Shown: piece after piece, positions 1-8,412 of the stretch
Layout of the letters: each line of letters begins with the position of its first letter
Numbering within the stretch: position 1 is the stretch's first letter
DNA from: an uncultured Bacteroidales bacterium
Lineage (GTDB): Bacteria > Bacteroidota > Bacteroidia > Bacteroidales > CAIXZF01
Direction of reading: 5' to 3'
Assembly (NCBI GenBank): GCA_903923925.1
Contig: CAIXZF010000072.1
Location: 89,363-153,362 of the forward strand
DNA length: 64,000 nucleotides
Notes under the pieces: model-generated
Told to the model about the DNA's origin: nothing
Seen by the model: the letters and a program-made list of their open reading frames with translations, nothing else
Database searches by the model: none
Position numbers and translations under genes: made by a program

Positions 1-409
1 GAGAAAAAATATTTCGTTGCCTATCCATTCTATTGTCATTTATCTCCTACGGAGAATTCAATATAAAAACTATTGAAACATCGAATTGAAACATCGAATT
101 GAAAATAATCTGGAATAATCTGGAATAATCTGGAATATAAGCTTTCTTTGAAGAATTATCAAAATAACTTCCTCAAAACAGTATCAATCCCTTTTAGACG
201 TGATAACTAATTGCTGCAAACATAGGGCTCCGCTGGAGCCAGTTGCAATTTTGTTATTAAGTGAGCAATTTCAAAATATCACGACATTCATTGATTTAAT
301 TGAGGAATTATTCCTTTCTTAAAATCTCAAAGAGAAATTTGCAACAAATCATTCGCAAGCTGGTGAAGTCCTAATTCAATCTTTTTCGACTGGGCTGGAC
401 GTGGATGTT
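1..409. other. Non-coding, repeat-rich start of window
   Basis: No gene is recognised in these roughly 400 bases. They hold a 13-bp palindrome TCTCCTACGGAGA (43-55), two tandem repeats (73-133) and a perfect 6-bp-stem palindrome GGCTCC-GCT-GGAGCC (226-240). The stretch between 240 and 409 has no convincing reading frame on either strand. Similar CTCC-TAC-GGAG palindromes recur near 21452 and in degenerate form near 63622. This suggests a dispersed intergenic repeat family rather than a decayed operon. Confidence 0.5.
73..133. repeat. Two adjacent short tandem repeats
   Basis: TTGAAACATCGAA occurs twice head to tail (73-85, 86-98). It is followed almost at once by three copies of AATAATCTGG (104-133) and a partial fourth. 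Both units are AT-rich and lie outside any gene. Simple slippage repeats are the likeliest explanation. They are too short and too close together to be a CRISPR array. Confidence 0.85.
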
Positions 410-538
410 TTAAGCCAGATGCGTATTGGCTTTTATTTCATCAATTGTTGAAGCTGTGCTAACACAGCCAGGAAGTATAGGAATATAAGCTGAATATCCT
501 GTATTTGATTTTTCGATGATGATGACGACCTTTTCCAT
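410..538 (-). pseudogene. Truncated HicB-like antitoxin reading frame (42 codons)
   Basis: A short minus-strand frame starts at the ATG at 538-536 and stops at TAA (412-410). The product begins MEKVVIIIEKSNTGYSAYIP and continues through a P-G-C-V-S-T segment to a T-I-D-E-I-K stretch. This matches the start of the HicB antitoxin fold: an I-x-I-E-K strand, G-Y-x-A-Y, L-P-G-C-V and T-x-x-E helix. The protein then ends, whereas HicB proteins normally continue through a helix and often a DNA-binding domain. No HicA toxin frame is visible next to it. It is probably a remnant, or a minimal HicB-like solo protein. Family assignment rests on motif recognition only. Confidence 0.55.
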
Positions 539-604
539 GTTGTCTTTCCTTTATATTAATCCTGCCTGCTTTAAAATTGAGTTTTGCACTAAAAATAATG
601 ATAA

Positions 605-1339
605 TCACTCCAGCACTTTTTCAAGGATTGCGGGCGATTTCATTTCCTGGAAGCCATTCAGCTGAAGCCTGTAATATTCAACTACTTTCTGCAGGAGTTC
701 TCTGCGGGTTGTATTATTGATATTCAATAATTTAATTTCGTTATAATTGTTGTTGCTAAGTTCATGTATCCACAAACTCAGCGGGAACTCTGCGAAATGT
801 GTATGATTTGGACAGGTTCTGCAAAAAACTCCTTCTTTCAGATCGAAAACCTGGTTTTGCTGATCATAATTATCCATTGGCCGAAAACCCAATTGACGTG
901 TAAACTGAATTGCAAACCATAAATGGAAATTTATACAATCATCTATAAGTAAATCAAACATCTCAATAGAAGCAAGCAGGAAAGAAAAGAGTTCCGGATT
1001 TGCTTCTTCCTCTCTTAATGACTTGTAAATAAGTTCATTAACAAAAAGAGCAATACTCCTTTTCCGCATGTCAAAAGGAATACTTTGAAATGGCTGATAG
1101 AGACTTACTTCCTTAGCTACCTGGAGATCTGATTTTTCTTTTAAGTTGAAAACGATTTCCAGTAAGCTTAAATGTTCGAAAAGGTTAGGACTTATTCGAT
1201 GTTTCTGTTTTCGTACACCCTTGAAAATAAAAGATTTAAGGCCATATTCTTCGGTATAAATCTTTACAATCAGGCTCGACTCACTAAACTTGATCTGGTG
1301 AAGTACAATTCCGCGGGTTTTACAGAAAGTAGAAGGCAA
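605..1339 (-). CDS. recO: DNA repair protein RecO
   Basis: RecO works in the RecFOR pathway, loading RecA onto gapped DNA coated with single-strand binding protein. The 244-residue protein has the usual OB-fold N-terminus, starting with T-R-G-I-V-L and a K-x-x-E-S-S-L-I-V-K-I-Y segment, then a helical C-terminal half with a C-R-T-C pair near residue 170. The length is normal for the family. It lies 10 bases downstream of the porZ-like gene on the same strand, so the two are probably co-transcribed from the promoter upstream of porZ. The ATG at 1339 gives a start directly at the conserved N-terminus. Confidence 0.93.
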   Translation of the reverse strand: MPSTFCKTRGIVLHQIKFSESSLIVKIYTEEYGLKSFIFKGVRKQKHRISPNLFEHLSLLEIVFNLKEKSDLQVAKEVSLYQPFQSIPFDMRKRSIALFVNELIYKSLREEEANPELFSFLLASIEMFDLLIDDCINFHLWFAIQFTRQLGFRPMDNYDQQNQVFDLKEGVFCRTCPNHTHFAEFPLSLWIHELSNNNYNEIKLLNINNTTRRELLQKVVEYYRLQLNGFQEMKSPAILEKVLE

Positions 1340-1349
1340 AAGGTTCAGA

Positions 1350-3701
1350 TTAATTCTTAAAAAGTATCTTGGTCACATAGGTTTCGGAACCGTCAACATT
1401 GCTGATAAATATGAGGTATACTCCGCTACCCGGTCTGCTTCCGTTCATCGTAAGGCCATTCCAGATTGCCTGTCCACCTTCGGCTTTTGTATGATATATG
1501 AGATTGCCTGCAATATCGGTAATCTTCACATCAGCATCACGAACAAGGCCTTTCACAGCAATTATTCCAGTATATCCTGATTCTACAGGATTCGGATAAG
1601 CAACTACATCTGAATTTGTTTCTCCTCCTTTGGTAGCACTTCCTTTAAATGAAACAATGCCTTTATCGCTTCCGAAAAAAACCTCTCCGGTATTATCATC
1701 TATTGTAATAGCCGTAATAAGATCCGATAATAAAGGACTATTTTCGGTTGTGAAATGATAAATCAGTTTAGTACCATCAGCCGACATTAGAAAAACTCCG
1801 GCACGTTCTGTTCCAAACCATTTCCTGTTAGCTCCGTCAACTGCAATTGAAGTAACAGCTTCGGTTTCCAGCAAATATTGAGTGTAACCGTCCTGAGTAA
1901 CATAAATTCGCTGAGCATCATTATTCTCATTTGAAAACGCTTTTTCGGGAGTGTAAAAAACCGCAACGCCTTCATCTGTACCTAACCATATCAGGCCTTC
2001 CTGATCAACAGCAATGCTAAGTACTCTGCTACCAGGAATGGCTCCGCTTCCAATACCACCGGATATTATTTTAGCCCTGTCGTCAAGAGGATTATCAATT
2101 GTGTAATTGTCGTTGAAAATCAACAACTTATTGCCTCTCAAAAGCATCCATTTCTGTTCATAATTATCGATTACAAATTCGCCTACATCAATACCTGACC
2201 CACCTTGTGTAAGTGTGCCAATATTAAAGGACTTCCAGTCGCCTGATGGGAACTTTCTTACCGACAGAATATTTGTAGCATTTGAATTACAAACCCAAAG
2301 GTTATTGTTTGAATCGAATTGTAATCCGCCAATTTTAACTTCGGAAGGAGCTCCATTAGCAGGCGGCCGTAAAGAACTGTTTGTAGCGTTAAAAAGCGTC
2401 TGTGGCTGCCCGTCGTACATTTCAAGCAAGCCTCTTCCCCAGGAACCTGCATATACCCTTTTGGAGTCTGTTGGATCAATGGAAACTGTTACCATATCAC
2501 GGATAGTATCCATCATGGCTGTATTGGTATTGTCGAGAGTGGACCAATGTTCGTCTTTAAACGTGAAAACTGCTGCCGGGGTCCAGTTATTACCCCAGGT
2601 TAGGTTTCTGCCTCCGGGAGCAACACAAAGTCGTTTGTCTTTCAGCGACATAGAAAAAACTCCCGGACTCGACGGACCATCTGGCAGGTATTGAATGTAA
2701 TTCCACGTATCCCAGTTTTGTATAAGTCCATATTTGGCGTCTGCAAACCAGTTTCTTCCGTCACTATCGATAAAAGCATCCATTGGAGCAGGAAAATGAT
2801 CAACACCATTTAGAATATAGGTAAAAACATGGTAAACAACATTCAGATTAGTGTCGAGGATATCGATAAATCCATCGTTAGCAATAATGGTTTTATCACC
2901 ATATGCATTGATACTGTGCTTGTTGGATGTATATGTTTTATCGAAGTAATTCCAAATCCCTTTTGAGTAGTAATAAAGTGTATCGGAACTATAAACAGGG
3001 CCTGCTTCATTGGCAAGTAATTTTCCATGGAAATATTCCACAATATTATACTTTGAGTCAGGATGAAAAATCGTCATGTCTTTTGTCCAGGCCTGGTAAT
3101 TAGAGAGGTTGGCATGCGATGCTGAGGCCTTGTAGATTCCAGCCTCAGTTGCAGCAAATAAACTGTCGCCGCTGCTTGTAAAGTCAAAAACTTCGATAGG
3201 AGAACCTTCTGGGCCAATATAATAAGTGTCTTTAATTTCGTTTTTCAGCAGGTCGACAACAACAATTCCAAAACCAGCGCATAAATAAGCGTAACGCCCG
3301 TAAACAACAGCTTTATTTACAATTTTCTTTCCTAAAATAGGCTTGCGCTTTATGTCGGGAAGATTAATAATCGAATTATTCTGAATAAGATCGATATTTG
3401 AATTTTCATATGTTATCACAATAGTTTCATATTCAGGGCTGTACGAAACAGAGCTTACTCCAACATCACTTAATCCATTAATTTTATTAAGCCGGTTAAT
3501 GCTCCAGTCGTTTTTATCAATCCAATAAATGCAATATGGAGTTGCACAATATACTTTCCCTTTGGCCTGAACAACAGATATTGTTTTATTATATGGAAGA
3601 TGATCGCGCCACTCGCCAATAGCAAGGCCCTGACTGAAAATATTCTGAGCAAAAAATAAAAAAAGTATAATAAAACCGGGAATTGTGAATAATTTCCTCA
3701 T
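1350..3701 (-). CDS. porZ: PorZ-like T9SS-associated surface beta-propeller protein
   Basis: The 783-residue protein has a signal peptide (about residues 1-23, ending FSQ). Mature sequence begins with the G-E-W-R-D-H-L-P-Y segment typical of PorZ. Two beta-propellers of two-component-regulator (Reg_prop) type follow, with repeats such as D-S-D-G-R-N-W-F-A and D-Q-E-G-L-I-W-L-G-T-D-E-G-V-A. A type IX C-terminal sorting domain closes it, with Y-P-N-P near residue 702. In Porphyromonas, PorZ is part of the T9SS attachment complex and helps deliver anionic LPS to the PorU sortase. That role is inferred here by similarity. It would serve the T9SS cargo in this window. recO follows directly. Confidence 0.85.
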   Translation of the reverse strand: MRKLFTIPGFIILFLFFAQNIFSQGLAIGEWRDHLPYNKTISVVQAKGKVYCATPYCIYWIDKNDWSINRLNKINGLSDVGVSSVSYSPEYETIVITYENSNIDLIQNNSIINLPDIKRKPILGKKIVNKAVVYGRYAYLCAGFGIVVVDLLKNEIKDTYYIGPEGSPIEVFDFTSSGDSLFAATEAGIYKASASHANLSNYQAWTKDMTIFHPDSKYNIVEYFHGKLLANEAGPVYSSDTLYYYSKGIWNYFDKTYTSNKHSINAYGDKTIIANDGFIDILDTNLNVVYHVFTYILNGVDHFPAPMDAFIDSDGRNWFADAKYGLIQNWDTWNYIQYLPDGPSSPGVFSMSLKDKRLCVAPGGRNLTWGNNWTPAAVFTFKDEHWSTLDNTNTAMMDTIRDMVTVSIDPTDSKRVYAGSWGRGLLEMYDGQPQTLFNATNSSLRPPANGAPSEVKIGGLQFDSNNNLWVCNSNATNILSVRKFPSGDWKSFNIGTLTQGGSGIDVGEFVIDNYEQKWMLLRGNKLLIFNDNYTIDNPLDDRAKIISGGIGSGAIPGSRVLSIAVDQEGLIWLGTDEGVAVFYTPEKAFSNENNDAQRIYVTQDGYTQYLLETEAVTSIAVDGANRKWFGTERAGVFLMSADGTKLIYHFTTENSPLLSDLITAITIDDNTGEVFFGSDKGIVSFKGSATKGGETNSDVVAYPNPVESGYTGIIAVKGLVRDADVKITDIAGNLIYHTKAEGGQAIWNGLTMNGSRPGSGVYLIFISNVDGSETYVTKILFKN

Positions 3702-3721
3702 TCTGATCGTTAATTGGATTA

Positions 3722-3729
3722 CAAACCTA
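3722..3729 (-). promoter_or_regulatory. Candidate -7 promoter box for porZ-recO
   Basis: On the minus strand the sequence reads TAGGTTTG, a full match to the Bacteroidetes -7 consensus TAnnTTTG. It is 21 bases upstream of the porZ start codon, which leaves a 5' leader of roughly 13 bases. No clear -33 TTTG was found at the expected distance. Confidence 0.45.
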
Positions 3730-3820
3730 CGTTTATTTCAATTATTTTAAACAGTATGGAGGCGATTTTATTGTTCAATGGCCTTGTGTTTCTCTAAGAT
3801 TTCAATTACGTTTGCTCAGG

Positions 3821-4423
3821 ATGTCGAAGCAGGAAGAAAAAATAAACCCATCATTACATACCCGCAGGATTGTTGTAAAAAACATGGTTTGCAACTGCTG
3901 TGCACGAATAATCCGAATAGAGCTGGAATCAATAGGTGTTACTATTCTGGATATTCGTCTTGGTGAAATTAATCTCGAATTCGATTCTTCCATCATCACC
4001 TTCAAACAGATTGAGAATTGCCTGAATACCAATGGTTTCGAAATCGTTGAGGATAGAGATAAAGTCTTACTCGAACAAGTAAAACATGCAGTAATCGATC
4101 TTGTACATCATTCTACTTTCAATGCAATGGTCCGGAATTCCGATTATCTGGTAGAACGTTTCGGGGTGAGTTATCAGTACCTTTCAAACCTTTTCTCGAA
4201 AGCCGAAGGAACCACACTCGAGAAGTACATTATTGCCAACAAAATAGAAAAGGCAAAGGAATTAATACAGGCTGGCGATCTGACACTCAGTGAAATAGCA
4301 TATATGATGGGGTACAGTTCTGTCCAGTATCTTTCAACCCAGTTTAAAGCTGTAACCGGAATATCTGTTTCCGACTACAAACGCGATCCAGCGGATTACC
4401 GTAAGTCGGTTGATAGTTTATAA
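3821..4423 (+). CDS. AraC-type regulator with N-terminal HMA-like domain
   Basis: The 200-residue product has two parts. Residues about 15-80 look like a ferredoxin-fold heavy-metal-associated (HMA) domain: V-V-K-N-M-V-C-N-C-C followed by E-L-E-S-I-G-V and L-G-E-I-N-L. The second half is an AraC-type double helix-turn-helix, with F-G-V-S-Y-Q-Y-L-S-N-L-F and I-A-Y-M-M-G-Y-S-S-V-Q-Y-L-S-T-Q-F. AraC proteins bind DNA through this region. The HMA-like part may sense a thiophilic metal or simply dimerise. The C-x-C-C cluster differs from the usual C-x-x-C. The ATG at 3821 is preferred over a TTG at 3812. The gene is divergent from porZ and 61 bases upstream of msrBA, which it may regulate. Confidence 0.8.
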   Translation: MSKQEEKINPSLHTRRIVVKNMVCNCCARIIRIELESIGVTILDIRLGEINLEFDSSIITFKQIENCLNTNGFEIVEDRDKVLLEQVKHAVIDLVHHSTFNAMVRNSDYLVERFGVSYQYLSNLFSKAEGTTLEKYIIANKIEKAKELIQAGDLTLSEIAYMMGYSSVQYLSTQFKAVTGISVSDYKRDPADYRKSVDSL

Positions 4424-4484
4424 TCGACACCGTATTCCAGTAAACTATCCGCTGAAATGTTTGTTATTGCAATAAAGAATAATC

Positions 4485-5429
4485 ATGTTTTCTAAATTTT
4501 CAATCGTAATCAGTTCATTATTGCTGATTTCTCTAGTTGGGTGCGGACAGCAAAAATCTGAGACAATACAAAAAGCTATGCAATACAAAGAGTTAACAGC
4601 TGAAGAGCAAAGAGTTATACTTCAAAAAGGAACAGAAAAACCCTTTAGTGGCAAATATGAGAAGTTCGACGAAAAGGGAACATACTCATGTAAACGCTGT
4701 GGTGCTTCATTATACAGATCTGATGATAAATTTGATGCACATTGCGGCTGGCCAAGTTTCGATGATGAGATTAAGGGTGCTGTAACCCGAACCACAGATG
4801 CCGACGGACGCAGAACAGAAATTACCTGTGCCAATTGTGGCGCGCATCTGGGACATGTATTTCTCGGAGAAGGTCTTACTGAAAAAGATACAAGGCATTG
4901 TGTAAATTCAATATCGCTGGAATTTGTTCCTGCTGGTTCAAAATCCAAAACCGATACTGCAATTTTTGCCGGTGGCTGTTTCTGGGGAGTTGAATATTAC
5001 CTCCAGAAATCTAAGGGAGTTTTTACTGTGGAGTCAGGCTATATTGGTGGTCGTAAAGATAAACCGACTTACCAGGAAGTATGTTCCGGAAAAACCGGCC
5101 ATCTGGAAGCAGTAGAAGTTGTTTTTGATCCGGCCTTGACAGATTTTGAAACGCTTGCAAGGCTCTTTTTCGAGATTCACGATCCCACACAGGCCGATGG
5201 TCAGGGTCCTGATCGCGGAGAACAGTACCGTTCTGCTGTCTTTTACAGGACAGAACAGCAAAAGCAAATCACCGAAAAACTCATTATGCTTTTAAAAGGT
5301 AAAGGGTATAAAGTAGTAACACAGCTCCTGCCTGCCACACATTTCTGGAAAGCCGAAGAATATCACCAGGATTATTATGAGCATAAAGGGTCGACACCAT
5401 ATTGTCACGGCTATACAAAGCGCTTTTAA
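4485..5429 (+). CDS. msrBA: Lipoprotein MsrB-MsrA fusion methionine sulfoxide reductase
   Basis: This fused enzyme reduces both R- and S-methionine sulfoxide in oxidised proteins. The signal peptide ends in a lipobox (L-V-G-C, Cys20), so the protein is probably anchored in the cell envelope. The MsrB part (about 33-148) has the four zinc cysteines C69, C72, C115 and C118 and the catalytic R-H-C-V-N cysteine C139. The MsrA part (about 157-314) starts with the catalytic G-C-F-W-G motif (C165). The order is MsrB then MsrA, the reverse of many bacterial fusions. Both catalytic sites are intact. Thioredoxin-like recycling partners are not in the window. The regulator immediately upstream may control it. 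Confidence 0.93.
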   Translation: MFSKFSIVISSLLLISLVGCGQQKSETIQKAMQYKELTAEEQRVILQKGTEKPFSGKYEKFDEKGTYSCKRCGASLYRSDDKFDAHCGWPSFDDEIKGAVTRTTDADGRRTEITCANCGAHLGHVFLGEGLTEKDTRHCVNSISLEFVPAGSKSKTDTAIFAGGCFWGVEYYLQKSKGVFTVESGYIGGRKDKPTYQEVCSGKTGHLEAVEVVFDPALTDFETLARLFFEIHDPTQADGQGPDRGEQYRSAVFYRTEQQKQITEKLIMLLKGKGYKVVTQLLPATHFWKAEEYHQDYYEHKGSTPYCHGYTKRF

Positions 5430-5442
5430 TTTTGTTCTGTAA

Positions 5443-5462
5443 GGACATGCCATGGCGTGTCC
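5443..5462. repeat. Palindromic element between convergent genes
   Basis: GGACATGCCATGGCGTGTCC is a 20-bp near-perfect palindrome (one mismatched pair). It sits between the convergent 3' ends of msrBA and the barrel-protein gene at 5466. A closely related copy, GGATATGCCACGGCATGTCC, is at 44712-44731. It resembles a REP-type dispersed repeat and could also slow or end transcription from both sides. It has no T-run of terminator quality. Confidence 0.6.
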
Positions 5463-5465
5463 CTA

Positions 5466-6164
5466 CTAAAATGGCAGACAGAATTTGCATCCGATTAAAA
5501 TTCTGGGTGCATTTTTAGTAATTTTTTTTGCATAATACAGGTTTGAAGCATCCTGTAATATATCATTGTAACTACTAGTTCCGTAAGCCACTCCCAGATA
5601 TGCGTCGTAAGTAAATCTATGTGAGTAGTACTCCCATTGTTTTCCTGCAATGAAGCAAACTTCCGACATCTGGTATCCAGTGTTTACAGTATAACCAGGA
5701 GCATTTCCAAGGATAATTTCTGAATAGGAATTGTATTTTCTATATTTAGCAGATCCTGAAATGTATATGCCCCCCATGTCTCCTTCAACCGGATAATACC
5801 GCAAACCACCTTCCAGCATAATACCTGTTTTGACTATTATATTGTTATCAATGTATGCATTATTTTCCCTTGAAAGCTCATAAAAAAAATCCCTGAATGC
5901 TGGCCCCACGCCGATCTCAAAACTCAGTTTTCTTTTTAAATACCGTTCGAAATTAAACAGGAATACACCACGGAACAGCATTGAATAATTCCATTTAAGC
6001 ATATTTTTTTCTTGTATTATTTCTTTTTCCAGTTCTACTTCTGCTGTATCTTTTAAATTGAAGGGTTTGTAAACAACTACCTTATTACTGGAGTCGGTTT
6101 GTGCTTTTAACGTTAATGCCAGCAGAAGTGGCAAAATGAGCATCATTAAAATTTTTGTCATCAT
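5466..6164 (-). CDS. Secreted barrel-type protein, paralog 1 of 3
   Basis: Function unknown. The 232-residue protein has a signal peptide (about 1-21) and then the motif V-V-V-Y-K-P-F. The body alternates aromatic and polar residues and ends in phenylalanine (C-L-P-F), as outer-membrane beta-barrel proteins often do. It shares with the proteins at 7652 and 8413 the blocks W-N-Y/S-x-L-x-R-G, E-x-G-x-G-P-x-x-R-D, Y-P-V-E-G-D-M-x-G-I-Y-I and R-K-Y-N. The three are tandem paralogs, with a YidD-like gene between the first and second. Whether it is a true pore or a periplasmic protein cannot be told from sequence. Confidence 0.8.
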   Translation of the reverse strand: MMTKILMMLILPLLLALTLKAQTDSSNKVVVYKPFNLKDTAEVELEKEIIQEKNMLKWNYSMLFRGVFLFNFERYLKRKLSFEIGVGPAFRDFFYELSRENNAYIDNNIIVKTGIMLEGGLRYYPVEGDMGGIYISGSAKYRKYNSYSEIILGNAPGYTVNTGYQMSEVCFIAGKQWEYYSHRFTYDAYLGVAYGTSSYNDILQDASNLYYAKKITKNAPRILIGCKFCLPF

Positions 6165-6248
6165 AGCATTTACTATTATTGGTTATACAATGACTTCTCA
6201 AGTAAGGATTTTTTCAAGGTGCATATCATGACATTGCCCTGCAAAATG

Positions 6249-7625
6249 TTAGTATAAGGTTAGGATCAGGTTCTGGTAGATATTTTTTAGTTTGTTTTCG
6301 TTTTGTTGATTTGTTTTCTCAGCCAAAAACCAGCTCATACGGCGGCCACCCTGGTAAAACCGGTAAAAAGGATAAACTCCGAAAACTGTTCCGGTGAAGA
6401 ATAAGCCTTGGGAATAGGATAGTACGGAAAGCACTCCGCAGCCTGCCTCAAGGAGTAAACTGCTGAGTCCCTTAAGCGGGTATCCTGAATATGCTTGTCC
6501 AAGACCCGGAAGAAAGGTGGAAAGCCGCATTGCTTTTGAAGGAGATCTGAATTTCGGGGAAACACTCAAACTTGCAATTTCCTTGTGAAGGATGCTTGTT
6601 GAATCGGTCAGGCGCAGCAATAAATCTTTACACTCCGTGAACTTCTGCAGTTCGGTCTGAGTAAGCAGCCACAGTCGAAGATCCTGAATGTTTGTCAACC
6701 GGATACTGTCGGGGATAGCAGTCTGTACTGAGTACGATTTTTCATACTCTTCTTTTAAAAATAATTCGAATGCAAATTTATGGCTTTCGATGCTGGTGAA
6801 AGGCGTTTTAAGCAGCAGTTGACTAATCTGCTTATTGTTATTCTTCCTGTGGTAAAATTCCCTGATATCGTGCTCTGTTTGCCTGTAATAATCGATTTGC
6901 CTTTTCTTTGCATAAGCCACTGTACCCCAGATATTGCCCCCATAAAAGGCTGTCAGCATCCCGAATCCCGCAAGTGTGAGTGTTGGATCATTAACTTTAA
7001 TAAGCAGTTCGGTGGCTACAGCCGCAATTCCCGCGTTCATTACAAAGGCTGATAAGGCCTGTCCTTTGCTTCCAAGGTAGGCTTTGCCAAGTCCCGGGAC
7101 TAATGCCGATAACAGTCCTGCCTTCAGAGCTGATTTTTGTTCAGGAGCCTTGTGCTTTTTAATAAGCCCGATTATTTCCGGCCCTAATGAATCAGCAGGA
7201 ATACTGATGATGAAAGGCTGATTGTTAAACCGGTATTGAAAAGGATAATCTTTCACCTTGGCAGTGCCCGGATTGAGCAGAAATGCCGGAGCTTCAAACT
7301 TTGCACTGCCATTGCAGCGGGTCAGGCGATCTGTAGTGAGGAACAATCCTTTTACATTTCCAAACTCCGAAATTGCCATCCCTGAAAAAACAGAGCAGGA
7401 AGGTTCAAACTCGCAATTTGCAGAAAGCTGCTCGGAAAGAAATAATCGATAAATCCTGTTGAACAGGCTAAAAACAGAGTGTGCTTTGAGATTGTTGCTG
7501 TTCTCGGTATTGAGTTTATTTTCGTAATGACGTAGTATAAACTCTTTCTCAGAAAGTGGTGCATTCTGGGAAAAAACCTGAATTTGTAGGGCTAGCAGGA
7601 TAAATATAAGTGCAGCATTCTTCAT
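6249..7625 (-). CDS. YidD-like protein with two P-G-L-G-x-A-Y membrane modules
   Basis: The 458-residue protein starts at the ATG at 7625, giving a signal peptide that ends VFSQ. An upstream ATG at 7667 would overlap the next gene. Around residues 55-100 it carries a YidD-type segment, Y-R-L-F-L-S-E-Q-L-S-A-N-C-E-F-E-P-S-C-S-V-F followed by G-x-V-K-G-L-F-L-T-x-D-R-L-x-R-C, with all three hallmark cysteines. YidD proteins assist membrane-protein insertion and are normally about 70-120 residues in the cytoplasm. Here the domain follows a signal peptide. Two hydrophobic repeats beginning V-P-G-L-G-K-A-Y-L-G and L-P-G-L-G-Q-A-Y-S-G fill the C-terminal part, resembling DUF5683-type modules. It sits inside the barrel-protein cluster, 27 bases after the paralog at 7652. 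Confidence 0.75.
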   Translation of the reverse strand: MKNAALIFILLALQIQVFSQNAPLSEKEFILRHYENKLNTENSNNLKAHSVFSLFNRIYRLFLSEQLSANCEFEPSCSVFSGMAISEFGNVKGLFLTTDRLTRCNGSAKFEAPAFLLNPGTAKVKDYPFQYRFNNQPFIISIPADSLGPEIIGLIKKHKAPEQKSALKAGLLSALVPGLGKAYLGSKGQALSAFVMNAGIAAVATELLIKVNDPTLTLAGFGMLTAFYGGNIWGTVAYAKKRQIDYYRQTEHDIREFYHRKNNNKQISQLLLKTPFTSIESHKFAFELFLKEEYEKSYSVQTAIPDSIRLTNIQDLRLWLLTQTELQKFTECKDLLLRLTDSTSILHKEIASLSVSPKFRSPSKAMRLSTFLPGLGQAYSGYPLKGLSSLLLEAGCGVLSVLSYSQGLFFTGTVFGVYPFYRFYQGGRRMSWFLAEKTNQQNENKLKNIYQNLILTLY

Positions 7626-7651
7626 TCGTAAGTTTCCCGATCGTATGGAAA

Positions 7652-8356
7652 TTATAAAGGCAGGCAAAATTTACAACCAAGTAAAATACGGGGAACAGAT
7701 TTGTATGCTTTTTCTGAGTAATCAATGTTAAATGAGTCGTGTTCAATAGTGTGATAGTTAACATTACTCCAGGAGACGCCGCCATAAACATCAAGGATTA
7801 CGCCATATGCAAGATTGTCCCACTGCCTTCCGCCCATTATACAGGCTTCTCCTACCTGGTAGCCGATAGCAGCATTGCTCACTGCAGCTGCACCTCTGCC
7901 GCTGTTTAAATCGGTAAAAATGTTGTATTTGCGGTATCTTAATGATCCTTGAATGTAAATACCTTCCATGTCGCCTTCAACAGGGTAAAACCTAAGTCCT
8001 CCCTCTGCCATAAATCCCAGCTTTATTTTAGTTCCTCCATCATTCGTCCAGTCCTTATTGTAGAAACCATTGAACTCAAATTCAAAATCCCTGTAAGTAG
8101 GTCCTAATCCAACTTCGAAACTAAGTTTAGGTTTAAAAAGTCGCTCATAATTAATAAGTAAAGCACCTCTGCCTATAAGGGAAGAATTCCATTTAATCAT
8201 GTTCTGCGGGGAGAATTCATCCGATTCCTTTTCAGCTACTTCACCCGACACAAAGGGTTTATAAACGATAACTTTACGCTTTGGATTGTCCTGAGCGCTA
8301 ACAAGAATTGGTACAAGAAGAAGTATGAAAAAAAGGAAAAAATTTTTAAGTATCAT
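7652..8356 (-). CDS. Secreted barrel-type protein, paralog 2 of 3
   Basis: This 234-residue protein of unknown function has a signal peptide ending VSAQ. The K-V-I-V-Y-K-P-F block and the shared core follow: W-N-S-S-L-I-G-R-G-A-L-L-I-N-Y-E-R, E-V-G-L-G-P-T-Y-R-D and G-L-R-F-Y-P-V-E-G-D-M. The C-terminus is I-L-L-G-C-K-F-C-L-P-L, almost the same as in paralog 1. This makes these two the closest pair. It lies between the YidD-like gene and paralog 3 on the same strand with short gaps (26 and 56 bases), which suggests one transcript from the promoter region near 9141. Confidence 0.8.
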   Translation of the reverse strand: MILKNFFLFFILLLVPILVSAQDNPKRKVIVYKPFVSGEVAEKESDEFSPQNMIKWNSSLIGRGALLINYERLFKPKLSFEVGLGPTYRDFEFEFNGFYNKDWTNDGGTKIKLGFMAEGGLRFYPVEGDMEGIYIQGSLRYRKYNIFTDLNSGRGAAAVSNAAIGYQVGEACIMGGRQWDNLAYGVILDVYGGVSWSNVNYHTIEHDSFNIDYSEKAYKSVPRILLGCKFCLPL

Positions 8357-8412
8357 TGAAAGGATTTTAGCAAATTAGATAAAGATCTCCCCCAAAACCC
8401 GGATTTAATAAT

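Noticed and set aside
73..133. Possible CRISPR array
   Set aside because: Units are 13 and 10 bases with no spacers between them; no cas genes are present in the window.
2215..2694. Open frame of 159 codons on the plus strand inside the porZ-like gene
   Set aside because: It is antisense to a well-supported gene, has no recognisable domain, and follows from the codon bias of the opposite strand.
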